Position numbers and translations under genes: made by a program. A stretch of 48,809 nt of DNA from an uncultured bacterium. GTDB taxonomy: Bacteria > Bacillota > Clostridia > Oscillospirales > Oscillospiraceae. Positions 24,932 through 31,642 of this stretch are shown here, piece after piece. Numbering within the stretch: position 1 is the stretch's first letter; every line of letters begins with the position of its first letter. The notes under the pieces were generated by a model. The model was not told the DNA's origin and made no database searches. It saw only the letters and a program-made list of their open reading frames with translations. The stretch covers positions 1-48,809 of the forward strand of contig CANDCH010000016.1 of the NCBI GenBank assembly GCA_947383145.1, given 5' to 3'.

Positions 24932-26320
24932 ATGGACGGCTCATTCCCCCTCCCCATTTTCGGCGGAGAAACGCCCCTGTACGACCAGCTCTACCGCCAT
25001 ATCGCCGGGGCCATCCAGTCCGGCGCGCTGCCCACCGGGGCCAGACTGCCCTCCAAGCGGCGGCTGTGCGCCCTGGCCGGGGTGAGCATGAGCACCGTGG
25101 AGGCCGCCTACTCCCTCCTCGCCGCGGAGGGCTATGTGCTGGCAAAGCCCCGCAGCGGCTACGTGTGCGCCCACCTGCTCCCCGCCGGCCCCGGCCTGTC
25201 CGGCCCCGCGCCGGCGCCCGCCCCCGGCCCGCCCCCGGAGCCCCCCCGCTGGGCCTGCGACTGCTCCACCTCGGCGGTGGACACGTCGGTGTTCCCCTTC
25301 TCCTCCTGGGCGCGGATCACCAAGGAGGCGGTGTATGAAAACCCCGGCCTTTTGCAGCGGGGCCATCCCCAGGGGGACCAGCCCCTGCGGGCGGCGCTGG
25401 CCCAGCTGCTGGCCCAGTACCGGGGGGTGCGCTGCGCCCCGGAGCAGGTGGTGGTGGGGGCGGGTGCGGACCACCTGCTGTCCCTGCTGCTCCAGCTCCT
25501 CCCGGAGCACAGGGCGGTGGCCCTGGAGGACCCGGGTTACCCCGCCGCCTACGCCGCCGCCGCCCTCCACGGGCGGGAGGCGGTCCCCATTCCGGTGGAC
25601 GGGGAGGGAATGGACCCGGACGCCCTGGCGGCGTCGGAGGCCGGTTTAGCCTATGTCACTCCCTCCCACCAGTTTCCCCTGGGGGTGACCATGCCCGCCG
25701 GACGGCGAAGCCGCCTCCTCCACTGGGCGGCCTCCGCCCCGGGCCGCTTGCTCATTGAGGACGACTACGACAGCGAGTTCCGCTGGTCCTCCCGCCCTAT
25801 CCCCGCCATGCAGGGGCTGGACCGGGCGGGACGGGTGGTGTATATGGGCACCTTCTCCCGGTCCATCGCCCCCGCCATCCGGGCGGCCTACATGATTCTC
25901 CCCCCGGCCCTGCTGGAGCGGTACCGGAGCACCTTCTCCCACGGGGCCTGCGCCGTCTCCCGGTTCGAGCAGGAGAGCCTGCGGCGCTTCATCGCCCAGG
26001 GGCTGTACGGGCGGCACCTGCGGCGCGCCGGCAACCTGTACCGCAGGAAGTGCGCCCAGTTCACCCAGGCGCTGTCCGCCATCCCCGGCGCGTCCATCTC
26101 CGGGGCGGAGGCGGGGCTCCACTTTCTCCTCACCCTGCCCCGGCTCACGGAGGGGGAGCTGGTGGAGCGGGCGGCGGCGCGGTCCGTCCGGGTCCACCCG
26201 CTGAGCAGGTACTGCCACGCCGCCCCGCCCAGGCCGTCCACAGTGGTGCTTGGCTTTGCCGGACTGAGCGAGGAGGAACTGGCCCAGGCGGCGGAGCTGC
26301 TGAAAGAGGCGTGGGGCTGA
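24932..26320 (+). CDS. MocR-type regulator (GntR helix-turn-helix fused to an aminotransferase-like domain), PLP lysine replaced
   Basis: A 462-residue protein. The N terminus is a GntR winged helix (ARLPSKRRLCALAGVSMSTVEAAYSLL). The rest is an aminotransferase-fold domain with DPGYPA and EDDYDSEFR, which place the PLP ring in GabR and PdxR. The PLP lysine should be in GTFSKS; here it reads GTFSRS, with Arg310 coded by CGG. The protein may be unable to form the internal aldimine. The start at 24932 follows GAGGTGA. It is divergent from the ECF S component and probably controls it. Confidence 0.88.
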   Translation: MDGSFPLPIFGGETPLYDQLYRHIAGAIQSGALPTGARLPSKRRLCALAGVSMSTVEAAYSLLAAEGYVLAKPRSGYVCAHLLPAGPGLSGPAPAPAPGPPPEPPRWACDCSTSAVDTSVFPFSSWARITKEAVYENPGLLQRGHPQGDQPLRAALAQLLAQYRGVRCAPEQVVVGAGADHLLSLLLQLLPEHRAVALEDPGYPAAYAAAALHGREAVPIPVDGEGMDPDALAASEAGLAYVTPSHQFPLGVTMPAGRRSRLLHWAASAPGRLLIEDDYDSEFRWSSRPIPAMQGLDRAGRVVYMGTFSRSIAPAIRAAYMILPPALLERYRSTFSHGACAVSRFEQESLRRFIAQGLYGRHLRRAGNLYRRKCAQFTQALSAIPGASISGAEAGLHFLLTLPRLTEGELVERAAARSVRVHPLSRYCHAAPPRPSTVVLGFAGLSEEELAQAAELLKEAWG

Positions 26321-26338
26321 AAAATTTTGAAAACCCCC

Positions 26339-26369
26339 TTGACTCTGCCGTTACGTCAGGGGTTACAGT
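26339..26369 (+). promoter_or_regulatory. MerR-type promoter with 19-bp spacer
   Basis: TTGACT at 26339-26344 and TACAGT at 26364-26369 are 19 bp apart. The imperfect dyad CTGCCG-TTA-CGTCAG lies in the spacer at 26345-26359. It drives the TipAS-type MerR gene and is probably autoregulated. Confidence 0.85.
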
Positions 26370-26390
26370 GTGCTTCAGGAGGTGGAAGAA

Positions 26391-27125
26391 ATGCGTTATT
26401 CCATAAGTCAGGCGGCGCGGCTGGCGGGCGTCAGCGTGCGCACGCTGCGCTGGTACGGCGAAATCGGCCTGCTGAGGCCCACCGAGGTCACCCCGGCCGG
26501 GTATCGTTTTTATGACGACGAGGCCATGGCGGCGCTTCAGCAGATCCTGTTTTACCGGGAGCTGGGTGTGCCCCTGGAGCAGATCGGGCGCATTCTTTCC
26601 GCCCCGGACTGTGACCGGACCGAGGCGCTGAAAAAGCACCGGAACCTGTTGCTGATGAAGCGGCAGAGACTGGACGACATGCTTCGGCTGGTCAACGAGA
26701 CGATTGGAGGGAATATCATGTACGACGAGAGACCCAGGCCCACCCAGGCGGACTGGGAGGCGGTCAAACACCAATACGCCCAGGAGGCGGCGGAGCGCTG
26801 GGGCAACACCGAGGCGTTCCTGGAGAGCCGGGAGAAGCACAAAGACTACACCCCGGAAAAGGAGGCCCAGATTCAGGCGGAGATGGAGGAGATTTTCGCC
26901 GCCTTCGGGGCCTGCGGGGACCCGGAGGGGGAGGAGGCCCAGGCCCTGGTGAAGCGCTGGCAGGAGCACATCACCAAATATCATTACAACTGCACCGACG
27001 GCATTCTGGCCTGCCTGGGCCAGATGTACGCCGCCGACCCCCGGTTCCAGGAGAATCTGGAGCGGTACGGCTCCGGCGCCGCCCAAAAGATGAGCGCCGC
27101 CATCGCCAGATTCGTGGGGAAATGA
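26391..27125 (+). CDS. MerR-family regulator with TipAS-type ligand domain
   Basis: A 244-residue regulator. The N-terminal MerR helix-turn-helix (SISQAARLAGVSVRTLRWYGEIGLLRP) is followed by a dimer helix and a TipAS-like C-terminal domain, seen in the RPRPTQADWEAV and HITKYHYNCTDGILACLGQMYAAD segments. In TipAL this domain traps thiopeptide drugs and turns on transcription. The ATG at 26391 follows AGGAGG. No exporter or other target follows; the gene stands alone, so its regulon is elsewhere or only itself. Confidence 0.9.
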   Translation: MRYSISQAARLAGVSVRTLRWYGEIGLLRPTEVTPAGYRFYDDEAMAALQQILFYRELGVPLEQIGRILSAPDCDRTEALKKHRNLLLMKRQRLDDMLRLVNETIGGNIMYDERPRPTQADWEAVKHQYAQEAAERWGNTEAFLESREKHKDYTPEKEAQIQAEMEEIFAAFGACGDPEGEEAQALVKRWQEHITKYHYNCTDGILACLGQMYAADPRFQENLERYGSGAAQKMSAAIARFVGK

Positions 27126-27289
27126 CCGGGCGCGGACCGCGCATAGCGCAAAAGAAGGGCCCCTCCCAACAATTTTGTGAGGGCTGGCGCGTTTCGCTTT
27201 CCGCAAACGCTGGAGCGCATTCCATGCTTCCCCGTCAATGATGGCGGGGTGCGCGGCCTTCCGCCGCCTAGATTTTACAGGTTAGCCGA

Positions 27290-27322
27290 AAGGCCGGCAC
27301 TTCCTTACGGAGTGCCGGCCTT
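27290..27322. terminator. Hairpin between convergent genes
   Basis: A 12-bp stem (AAGGCCGGCACT with its complement at 27311-27322) and a 9-nt loop; the T run is weak on both sides. Positions 27126-27289 hold nothing recognisable. Confidence 0.65.
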
Positions 27323-27352
27323 GGGAGGGGGTCCTTCTTTGCGCGTAACGGG

Positions 27353-28027
27353 TCAGTCCACGATGCCCAGCGCCACGTCCAGGCCCAGCTGTTCCAGGGC
27401 CTTGTCCAGCCAAGGGCGGTTCACCGTCTTGCAGAGGGTGGAGCCGTCCTCGTTGAGCATATCCATCTGCGCCTCGGTGAGCTCGCTGAGGGGGACGTCC
27501 TTGCCGTCGATGGGCACCAGGTTGTTCCAGGCGTTCTCACCCATCATGGAGCAGGCGCCGTCCTCCGTCAGGAAGAACTCGGCCCAGCCGTAGTCCTCCA
27601 CAGTGCCGCCCAGAACCACATAGCCCTTGTTGCCGGTTTTGGGGTCGGTGCGCTCGTAGACATAGGGAGTGTCGGCGTCCATTTTGTCGGTGACGTCGAT
27701 TTTCTCGCCGTCGGCGTCGAATATCAGCCGCCCGTTCTCCAGGGAGATGGGGCCGGCCTCCTCGCCGCCCGCGAGGTTGATGTACGCTTCGCCGCCGTCC
27801 GCCTCGATCACCGTCGAGCCGCCCGCCACAAAATTGTACACCTGGGCGGGCAGGCCCGCCGCGATGGACAGCACGCAACCCACCGCCAGCGCCGCCGCCA
27901 GCGCCAGCGCCTTTACGGAGGGCCCGCGGCCCTTCCGCGTGTTTTTGTTTTCCAGCATTTCCATGATTTCCTCCTTTTTCCGGTCACTCAGCGTGACCTG
28001 CTCCATCATGTGCCAATAGTTCCTCAT
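27353..28027 (-). CDS. Membrane-anchored anti-sigma-like protein
   Basis: A 224-residue protein. A short cytoplasmic N terminus with SDRKKEEIMEML is followed by a single membrane helix (about 40-62) and an acidic extracytoplasmic domain of about 160 residues. It overlaps the sigma factor gene by 44 bp and has its own AAAGGAG site. The position and layout fit an anti-sigma factor that holds the ECF sigma factor at the membrane. No zinc-binding ZAS motif is visible, so the family is unassigned. Confidence 0.7.
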   Translation of the reverse strand: MRNYWHMMEQVTLSDRKKEEIMEMLENKNTRKGRGPSVKALALAAALAVGCVLSIAAGLPAQVYNFVAGGSTVIEADGGEAYINLAGGEEAGPISLENGRLIFDADGEKIDVTDKMDADTPYVYERTDPKTGNKGYVVLGGTVEDYGWAEFFLTEDGACSMMGENAWNNLVPIDGKDVPLSELTEAQMDMLNEDGSTLCKTVNRPWLDKALEQLGLDVALGIVD

Positions 28028-28481
28028 CGCCGCTCAGCTCCTTTCTCAGCATGGCCCGGGCCCGGGCCATGCGCGTCTGGACCGCCGTGCGGGAGACGCC
28101 CAGCACCTGCGCGATCTCCCCCTGGTCATAGCCCTCCCAGTAGTAGAGGTGGATTACCGCCCGGTATTTGGGGGGCAGGGACATCACCGCGTCCCACAGC
28201 TCCCGGTCGGACTGGTCCCGGAAGGGAACGCTCTCGTCCAGTTCCCCCACGTTCCGCCGCCAGAAGGACCGCAGCTGGCTTTTGCACAGGTTGGCGGCGC
28301 AGGTGAGCAGCCAGCTCTTTTCCCGCCCCGGCAGGAGGGCGGTTCCGCCCTCCGCCAGCTTGAGGAATACGGTCTGGCACACGTCCTCCCCGTCGGCGCG
28401 GCTGCCCAGATAGCTGTACGCCAGCCGGAACACGTCGTCGCCGTACCGGCGGAACAGGTCCGCCAGCGCCTGTGGGTCCAT
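27984..28481 (-). CDS. ECF-type RNA polymerase sigma factor
   Basis: A 165-residue sigma factor with region 2 (DDVFRLAYSYLGSRADGEDVCQTVFLKL) and region 4 (LPPKYRAVIHLYYWEGYDQGEIAQVLGVSRTAVQ). The start at 28481 follows AAGAAGGTGA. It overlaps the anti-sigma-like gene. The promoter it uses cannot be named from the window. The 36-bp direct repeat just upstream does not look like a promoter. Confidence 0.92.
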   Translation of the reverse strand: MDPQALADLFRRYGDDVFRLAYSYLGSRADGEDVCQTVFLKLAEGGTALLPGREKSWLLTCAANLCKSQLRSFWRRNVGELDESVPFRDQSDRELWDAVMSLPPKYRAVIHLYYWEGYDQGEIAQVLGVSRTAVQTRMARARAMLRKELSGDEELLAHDGAGHAE

Positions 28482-28532
28482 GACAATCACCTTCTTTTCG
28501 GTATCGGAGAAGATGCGGGGGCGTCCCCTCGC

Positions 28533-28568
28533 GTCCATCCGCGCTGCTCGCGGCGGCTCCGCGCTTCT
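28533..28568 (+). repeat. 36-bp direct repeat, left copy
   Basis: Identical to 28666-28701, beginning GTCCATCCGCGCTGCTCGCG. It is a solo right arm of the dispersed hairpin repeat. Confidence 0.9.
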
Positions 28569-28573
28569 GGGGT

Positions 28574-28701
28574 GTCACGCTGCGCCTGCTCGCGACGCGC
28601 GGCTTCCCTTTGCCTCGGGGCAAATCCGGCAGGCGCCGCCTGCCTGGGTTTTGCCCCTCGCGCCGGTCCATCCGCGCTGCTCGCGGCGGCTCCGCGCTTC
28701 T
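28574..28701 (+). repeat. Dispersed hairpin repeat, copy 2
   Basis: A 128-bp element matching the reverse complement of 8402-8519. Its left arm is GTCACGCTGCGCCTG, its right arm ends in the 36-bp repeat, and its centre folds as GGGGCAAA with TTTTGCCCC around a GGCAGGCGCCGCCTGCC palindrome. It lies in the intergenic space between the sigma factor and SGNH genes. Confidence 0.8.
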
Positions 28702-28728
28702 TGTTTTGTGATCACGCCCATAAAACGA

Positions 28729-28770
28729 TTGAGGGGCCCCGATTATCACGGCCCCCTCAAAATTTTTGCG
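28729..28770. terminator. Second hairpin downstream of the SGNH gene
   Basis: TTGAGGGG pairs with CCCCTCAA. Its minus-strand side is followed by TCGTTTTAT, which suits the SGNH transcript as a back-up stop. Confidence 0.6.
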
Positions 28771-28805
28771 AAAAAAGCGGCCCGCCGGGTTCCACGGCGG
28801 ACCGC
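28771..28805 (-). terminator. Terminator of the SGNH lipoprotein gene
   Basis: GCGGTCCGCCG pairs with CGGCGGGCCGC with one mismatch, followed on the minus strand by six T. It lies 9 bp after the stop codon. Confidence 0.88.
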
Positions 28806-28813
28806 CCCATGTT

Positions 28814-29698
28814 CTATTGCGCCGTCTCCCGGCTGTAGAAATACCGCTCCCGGTCCGCCGTGTGGGCGCGCAGGTAGTCCGCCCAGCGGCCATAGGCGTT
28901 GAAGGCGAAGTGGCACCCGTCGTTGGACAGCTCGGCGGGCAGCTGGCCGTCCTCCCCGGCGTAGACCTCCGCCACGTTCAGCAGCGCAACCTTTTTCTCC
29001 GCCGCCACCCGGACGATGGCCTCGTTGAACCGGGCCAGATTGGCGTTGGTGATATAGCCCGCCAGCTTGTTTTGGCGGCACATGGCGTCGTTCAGCGGGG
29101 GCATGATCTGGAGGTACACCACCGCGTCCGGCTGGGCGGCGGCGGCCTGGTCCACCAGCTCCGCCAGACTGGCCTCGTAGCTCTCCGGCGGGAAGCCCAG
29201 CTCGTTGACGCCGATCATGATATAGACGGATTCATACTGCTTTTGCCCCAGCGCGCCCAGCAGGGAGTACTTCTCCCCCTCGATCTCAAAGGGCCGGTAC
29301 TCCCCGTCCACCGCCTTGAATACGCTCATGCCCCGGGCCCAGAAGAAGTCCCCGTGCTTCAGCCCGCTGAACAGCTGGAGGCCCTCCGTGCGGGAGTCCC
29401 CCAGAAACGCGGCGGTGTCGAAGAAGCTGTCGTCCTCCACCGGCTCCGTCTCCTCCAGGGGCGCGCCGAACTCGTAGGGGTCCCAGGGGGGCGGGGTTGG
29501 GGTGGGCTCCGGCGTGGGGGTGGGCTCCGGCGTGGGCTCCGGCGAAGGGGTGGGGACGGGCTCCGGCGGAACGGAGGGCTCCGCCGTCTCCGGCGCGGGG
29601 GAGGGAACGGGCGCGTCCCGCCCGCCGGCGGTTTCGCAGCCCGCCAGCAGGGCCGCCAAGCCCAGCGTACACAGAACGATAGAACATTTACGGCGCAT
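28814..29698 (-). CDS. SGNH/GDSL-family hydrolase lipoprotein
   Basis: A 294-residue lipoprotein. The signal peptide ends in a lipobox (LAALLAGC). A Pro/Glu/Thr-rich linker of about 45 residues follows, then an SGNH hydrolase domain with FLGDSRTEG (nucleophile Ser), IGVNELG (oxyanion Asn) and NDGCHF (catalytic Asp and His). Such enzymes remove acyl groups from glycans or lipids; an envelope glycan deacetylase is likely here. AAAGGAG lies 11 bp before the chosen start. Confidence 0.85.
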   Translation of the reverse strand: MRRKCSIVLCTLGLAALLAGCETAGGRDAPVPSPAPETAEPSVPPEPVPTPSPEPTPEPTPTPEPTPTPPPWDPYEFGAPLEETEPVEDDSFFDTAAFLGDSRTEGLQLFSGLKHGDFFWARGMSVFKAVDGEYRPFEIEGEKYSLLGALGQKQYESVYIMIGVNELGFPPESYEASLAELVDQAAAAQPDAVVYLQIMPPLNDAMCRQNKLAGYITNANLARFNEAIVRVAAEKKVALLNVAEVYAGEDGQLPAELSNDGCHFAFNAYGRWADYLRAHTADRERYFYSRETAQ

Positions 29699-29758
29699 TA
29701 CGGCAGGAACTCCTTTGTTTATACTGACGGGCCGGGGAAGCCCTGGCCGCTGAGGCCT

Positions 29759-29787
29759 ATGGTAGCACGAACCACGGCGGAGGTCAA
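29759..29787 (-). promoter_or_regulatory. Promoter of the SGNH lipoprotein gene
   Basis: TTGACC, 17 bp, TACCAT on the minus strand, giving a leader of about 55 nt. Confidence 0.65.
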
Positions 29788-29830
29788 GGAACGAAAAGGT
29801 CACAGAGCCGTATCAAAATGGCAACAGGGG

Positions 29831-31051
29831 TCAGGGACGCTTTCGCCGCCGGAGCAGGGACAGCGCCGCCGACACCAGCAGCAGCCCCAGCGCCAGACAG
29901 CCCGCGATGCCCATGGTGCGGAAAAACCGCTCCAGAAACTGGTCCGTGTTCCCCCGGAGGCCGAAGTCCATAGCCTGATAGATGGTCAGCCCCGGCACCA
30001 GGGGGAACATCCCCACAATGAGGTAGGAGGCGGCGGGACACCGCCGCACCCGGGCCATCCGCTCCGACCAGGCGGACACCGCCGCCGCCGCCAGCACGCT
30101 GGCCGCGAAGGGGTTGTCCGCGGCGGCCATAGCCGCCAGATACACCGCCCAGCCCAGGGCGCCCCCCAGGCCGCACAGCAGCATCCCCACCCCCTGGGCG
30201 TTGTAAGGAACGCAGAAGCCCAGGCAGGCCGTGAACGCGAACAGGCAGTACAGCAGGGGGGCGTACGCCACGGGCGCGGCGCTGGGGGGCGGCGTCAGCC
30301 CCTGGAACAGGGCCATGGCCGTCCCCGCCCCCAGGGCGATGGCCCCCGCCGACAGCACCGCCCGGGCAAAGGTGGCCAGCCCCGCCACCAGGTCCCCGGT
30401 GAGCAGGTCGCTCATGAAGTTGGTGAACACCAGCCCGGGCACCAGCACCATGATGCTCCCCGCCACCGTGATCTCCAGGCTGATGGGGGCCCCCAGCGCC
30501 CCCAGGCCGCAGGCCGACGCCCCCAGCACAAAGGCGGACGCCACCGTGGCGAGGAAGGGGTTGGCCCCCGCCCGGTCCAGAAGGGTGAGGCACACGCCGC
30601 AGGCCAGCCCCGACAGCCCCGCCGCCGCGGCCTCCGCCCAGCCGCCGGAGAAGAACAGCCCGAAGAAAAACGCCCCCACAAAGTAGCCCAGCAGGCACAG
30701 CGCCGCCGGATACCGCCGCAGGCCCGCCGCCGTCTCCCGGCACAGGCGGAGGATGTCCGCCGGGTCCTCCGGCGGGTCCGCGCACAGGCGGCGGGACAGG
30801 TCGTTGAACCGCTCGATGCCCTCAATGTCCACCGAGGAGGGCGGCACCCGCCGCATCACCGTGTGGCTCCGGCCGGAGGGGCCGGGGGCGCTCACCCACA
30901 CGCAGTTGGGGATGGCGAACACCTCCCCCTCCAGCCCGTAGGCCGCCAGCAGGCGGCGCACCGTGTCCTCCGCCCGGGGAATCTCCGCGCCGCAGCGCAG
31001 CAGCTGCCGCGCCATCTCGCAGCAGCCTTGCAGCAGCAGATCGTGCTCCAT
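29831..31051 (-). CDS. thrE: ThrE-type threonine/serine exporter family protein
   Basis: A 406-residue protein carrying both ThrE domains in one chain: an N-terminal part (DUF1212, with a cytoplasmic segment followed by five helices including FGLFFSGGWAEAAAAG) and a C-terminal membrane part (DUF3815) ending in LLRRRKRP. Many Firmicutes split these into two genes. Export of threonine or serine is known for the founder; the substrate here is inferred. An AGGAGGG site precedes the start. Confidence 0.85.
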   Translation of the reverse strand: MEHDLLLQGCCEMARQLLRCGAEIPRAEDTVRRLLAAYGLEGEVFAIPNCVWVSAPGPSGRSHTVMRRVPPSSVDIEGIERFNDLSRRLCADPPEDPADILRLCRETAAGLRRYPAALCLLGYFVGAFFFGLFFSGGWAEAAAAGLSGLACGVCLTLLDRAGANPFLATVASAFVLGASACGLGALGAPISLEITVAGSIMVLVPGLVFTNFMSDLLTGDLVAGLATFARAVLSAGAIALGAGTAMALFQGLTPPPSAAPVAYAPLLYCLFAFTACLGFCVPYNAQGVGMLLCGLGGALGWAVYLAAMAAADNPFAASVLAAAAVSAWSERMARVRRCPAASYLIVGMFPLVPGLTIYQAMDFGLRGNTDQFLERFFRTMGIAGCLALGLLLVSAALSLLRRRKRP

Positions 31052-31079
31052 AAACGGCCCTCCTGACCGGCCTTTCCCC

Positions 31080-31107
31080 TTGACAAAGCGGGAGAAAGGA
31101 GTATACT
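31080..31107 (+). promoter_or_regulatory. Promoter for a predicted antisense RNA
   Basis: TTGACA, 16 bp, TATACT, pointing right into the small-peptide locus. The predicted start is about 31114. The -10 box lies in the near-palindrome TAGTATACTA, which could also help the divergent thrE gene. Confidence 0.7.
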
Positions 31108-31113
31108 AAGCAT

Positions 31114-31212
31114 AGTGGGGCGCCGCTACGGACGGTCAGCCTCCCTCTAGATCAACACAGTTACGTTGACCGCTTGGGTGCCTTCCAAGCGGTCAACACG
31201 CTTTTGGGGCCG
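31114..31212 (+). ncRNA. Predicted antisense RNA of a type I toxin-antitoxin-like locus
   Basis: The transcript from the promoter at 31080 would run about 85-100 nt and end at the 12-bp hairpin 31166-31196 followed by CACGCTTTT. Its 5' part contains GGTCAGCCTCCCTC, which can pair with the Shine-Dalgarno stretch AGGGAGG of the peptide mRNA, and its 3' part is directly antisense to the end of the peptide gene. No open frame with a ribosome site is present. Existence of this RNA is a prediction. Confidence 0.5.
31166..31196. terminator. Shared 12-bp inverted repeat between convergent transcripts
   Basis: TTGACCGCTTGG pairs perfectly with CCAAGCGGTCAA around a 7-nt loop. It contains the stop codon of the small peptide. 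A T4 run follows on the plus side; none is evident on the minus side. Confidence 0.7.
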
Positions 31213-31288
31213 TCAGAATCATCAGCAGGAGCACTGCGATGAACCATGCCGCGAAGCGAAGGGCCTTCGCCCCGCGCCCGTCTCCCAT
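31193..31288 (-). CDS. 31-residue hydrophobic peptide, candidate type I toxin
   Basis: The ATG at 31288 lies behind a strong GGGAGGTGG site. The product has a basic, Gly-rich N terminus (MGDGRGAKALR) and one membrane helix (WFIAVLLLMILT) and ends APKAC. The Shine-Dalgarno is buried in a hairpin at 31297-31323: CCTCCCTCAC, loop, GTGAAGGGAGG. A promoter (31364-31392) sits upstream and a convergent promoter faces the gene from the other side. This is the layout of type I toxin genes such as those of the par, txpA and bsrG classes, but the peptide matches none of these by eye. A small membrane protein without toxic action is the alternative. Confidence 0.65.
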   Translation of the reverse strand: MGDGRGAKALRFAAWFIAVLLLMILTAPKAC

Positions 31289-31296
31289 CTGCACCA

Positions 31297-31323
31297 CCTC
31301 CCTTCACAGCGAGGTGAGGGAGG
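31297..31323 (-). promoter_or_regulatory. Hairpin that hides the ribosome site of the small peptide
   Basis: On the minus-strand RNA, CCTCCCTCAC pairs with GTGAAGGGAGG (one bulged A) around CTCGCT, closing off the Shine-Dalgarno. Confidence 0.8.
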
Positions 31324-31363
31324 CCGCTGACCGCCGTTTATATGTAACGGCGCCTTATGTTCC

Positions 31364-31392
31364 ACTATACCATATCAAAACAGAAAACGCAA
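31364..31392 (-). promoter_or_regulatory. Promoter of the small peptide gene
   Basis: TTGCGT, 17 bp, TATAGT on the minus strand, giving a leader of about 70 nt that contains the hairpin. Confidence 0.7.
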
Positions 31393-31450
31393 GGACTGGG
31401 GAGGCCTGCCGGGGCTTCCAGTTTTTTTTCCAAAAAATTTCGGTTAAGCC

Positions 31451-31478
31451 TTGCAAATTTTTGCCGATAGAGTATAAT
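31451..31478 (+). promoter_or_regulatory. Promoter of the SLH surface protein gene
   Basis: TTGCAA, 16 bp, TATAAT. The leader of about 154 nt holds a CCCC-TAC-GGGG hairpin and a 33-codon ORF. No known riboswitch pattern was recognised in it. Confidence 0.8.
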
Positions 31479-31540
31479 GAACGATGTATAACTGTGACGG
31501 CGGAGGCGTCAGCCAATCAATCCGATGGAGGGAGGGCCGA

Positions 31541-31642
31541 ATGCCCGGTCACGCCCCTACGGGGGAACAACGAAGCCAATCCTGGCGTTACATCAAGCAT
31601 CGCGAGACCCAAATCACGAAAACAGGAGGAACAGAGACATGA
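31541..31642 (+). CDS. 33-residue leader ORF overlapping the SLH gene start
   Basis: An ATG at 31541 behind the strong GGAGGGAGGG site (31528-31537) opens a 33-codon frame whose TGA (31640-31642) overlaps the ATG of the SLH gene as ATGA. The peptide is hydrophilic and basic (MPGHAPTGEQRSQSWRYIKH at its start). It may couple translation of the long gene to ribosome flow through the leader. There is no similarity I recognise; it could be chance, but the strong ribosome site and exact overlap argue for use. Confidence 0.5.
   Translation: MPGHAPTGEQRSQSWRYIKHRETQITKTGGTET

Noticed and set aside
31080-31392. Assignment of the small peptide to the Fst/par family
   Set aside because: The repeats are inverted rather than direct and the peptide lacks Fst-like sequence, so only the general layout is claimed.
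31485-31638. Known metabolite riboswitch in the SLH leader
   Set aside because: Checked by eye against c-di-GMP, SAM, cobalamin and similar patterns; no conserved core was found, only a small CCCC/GGGG hairpin.
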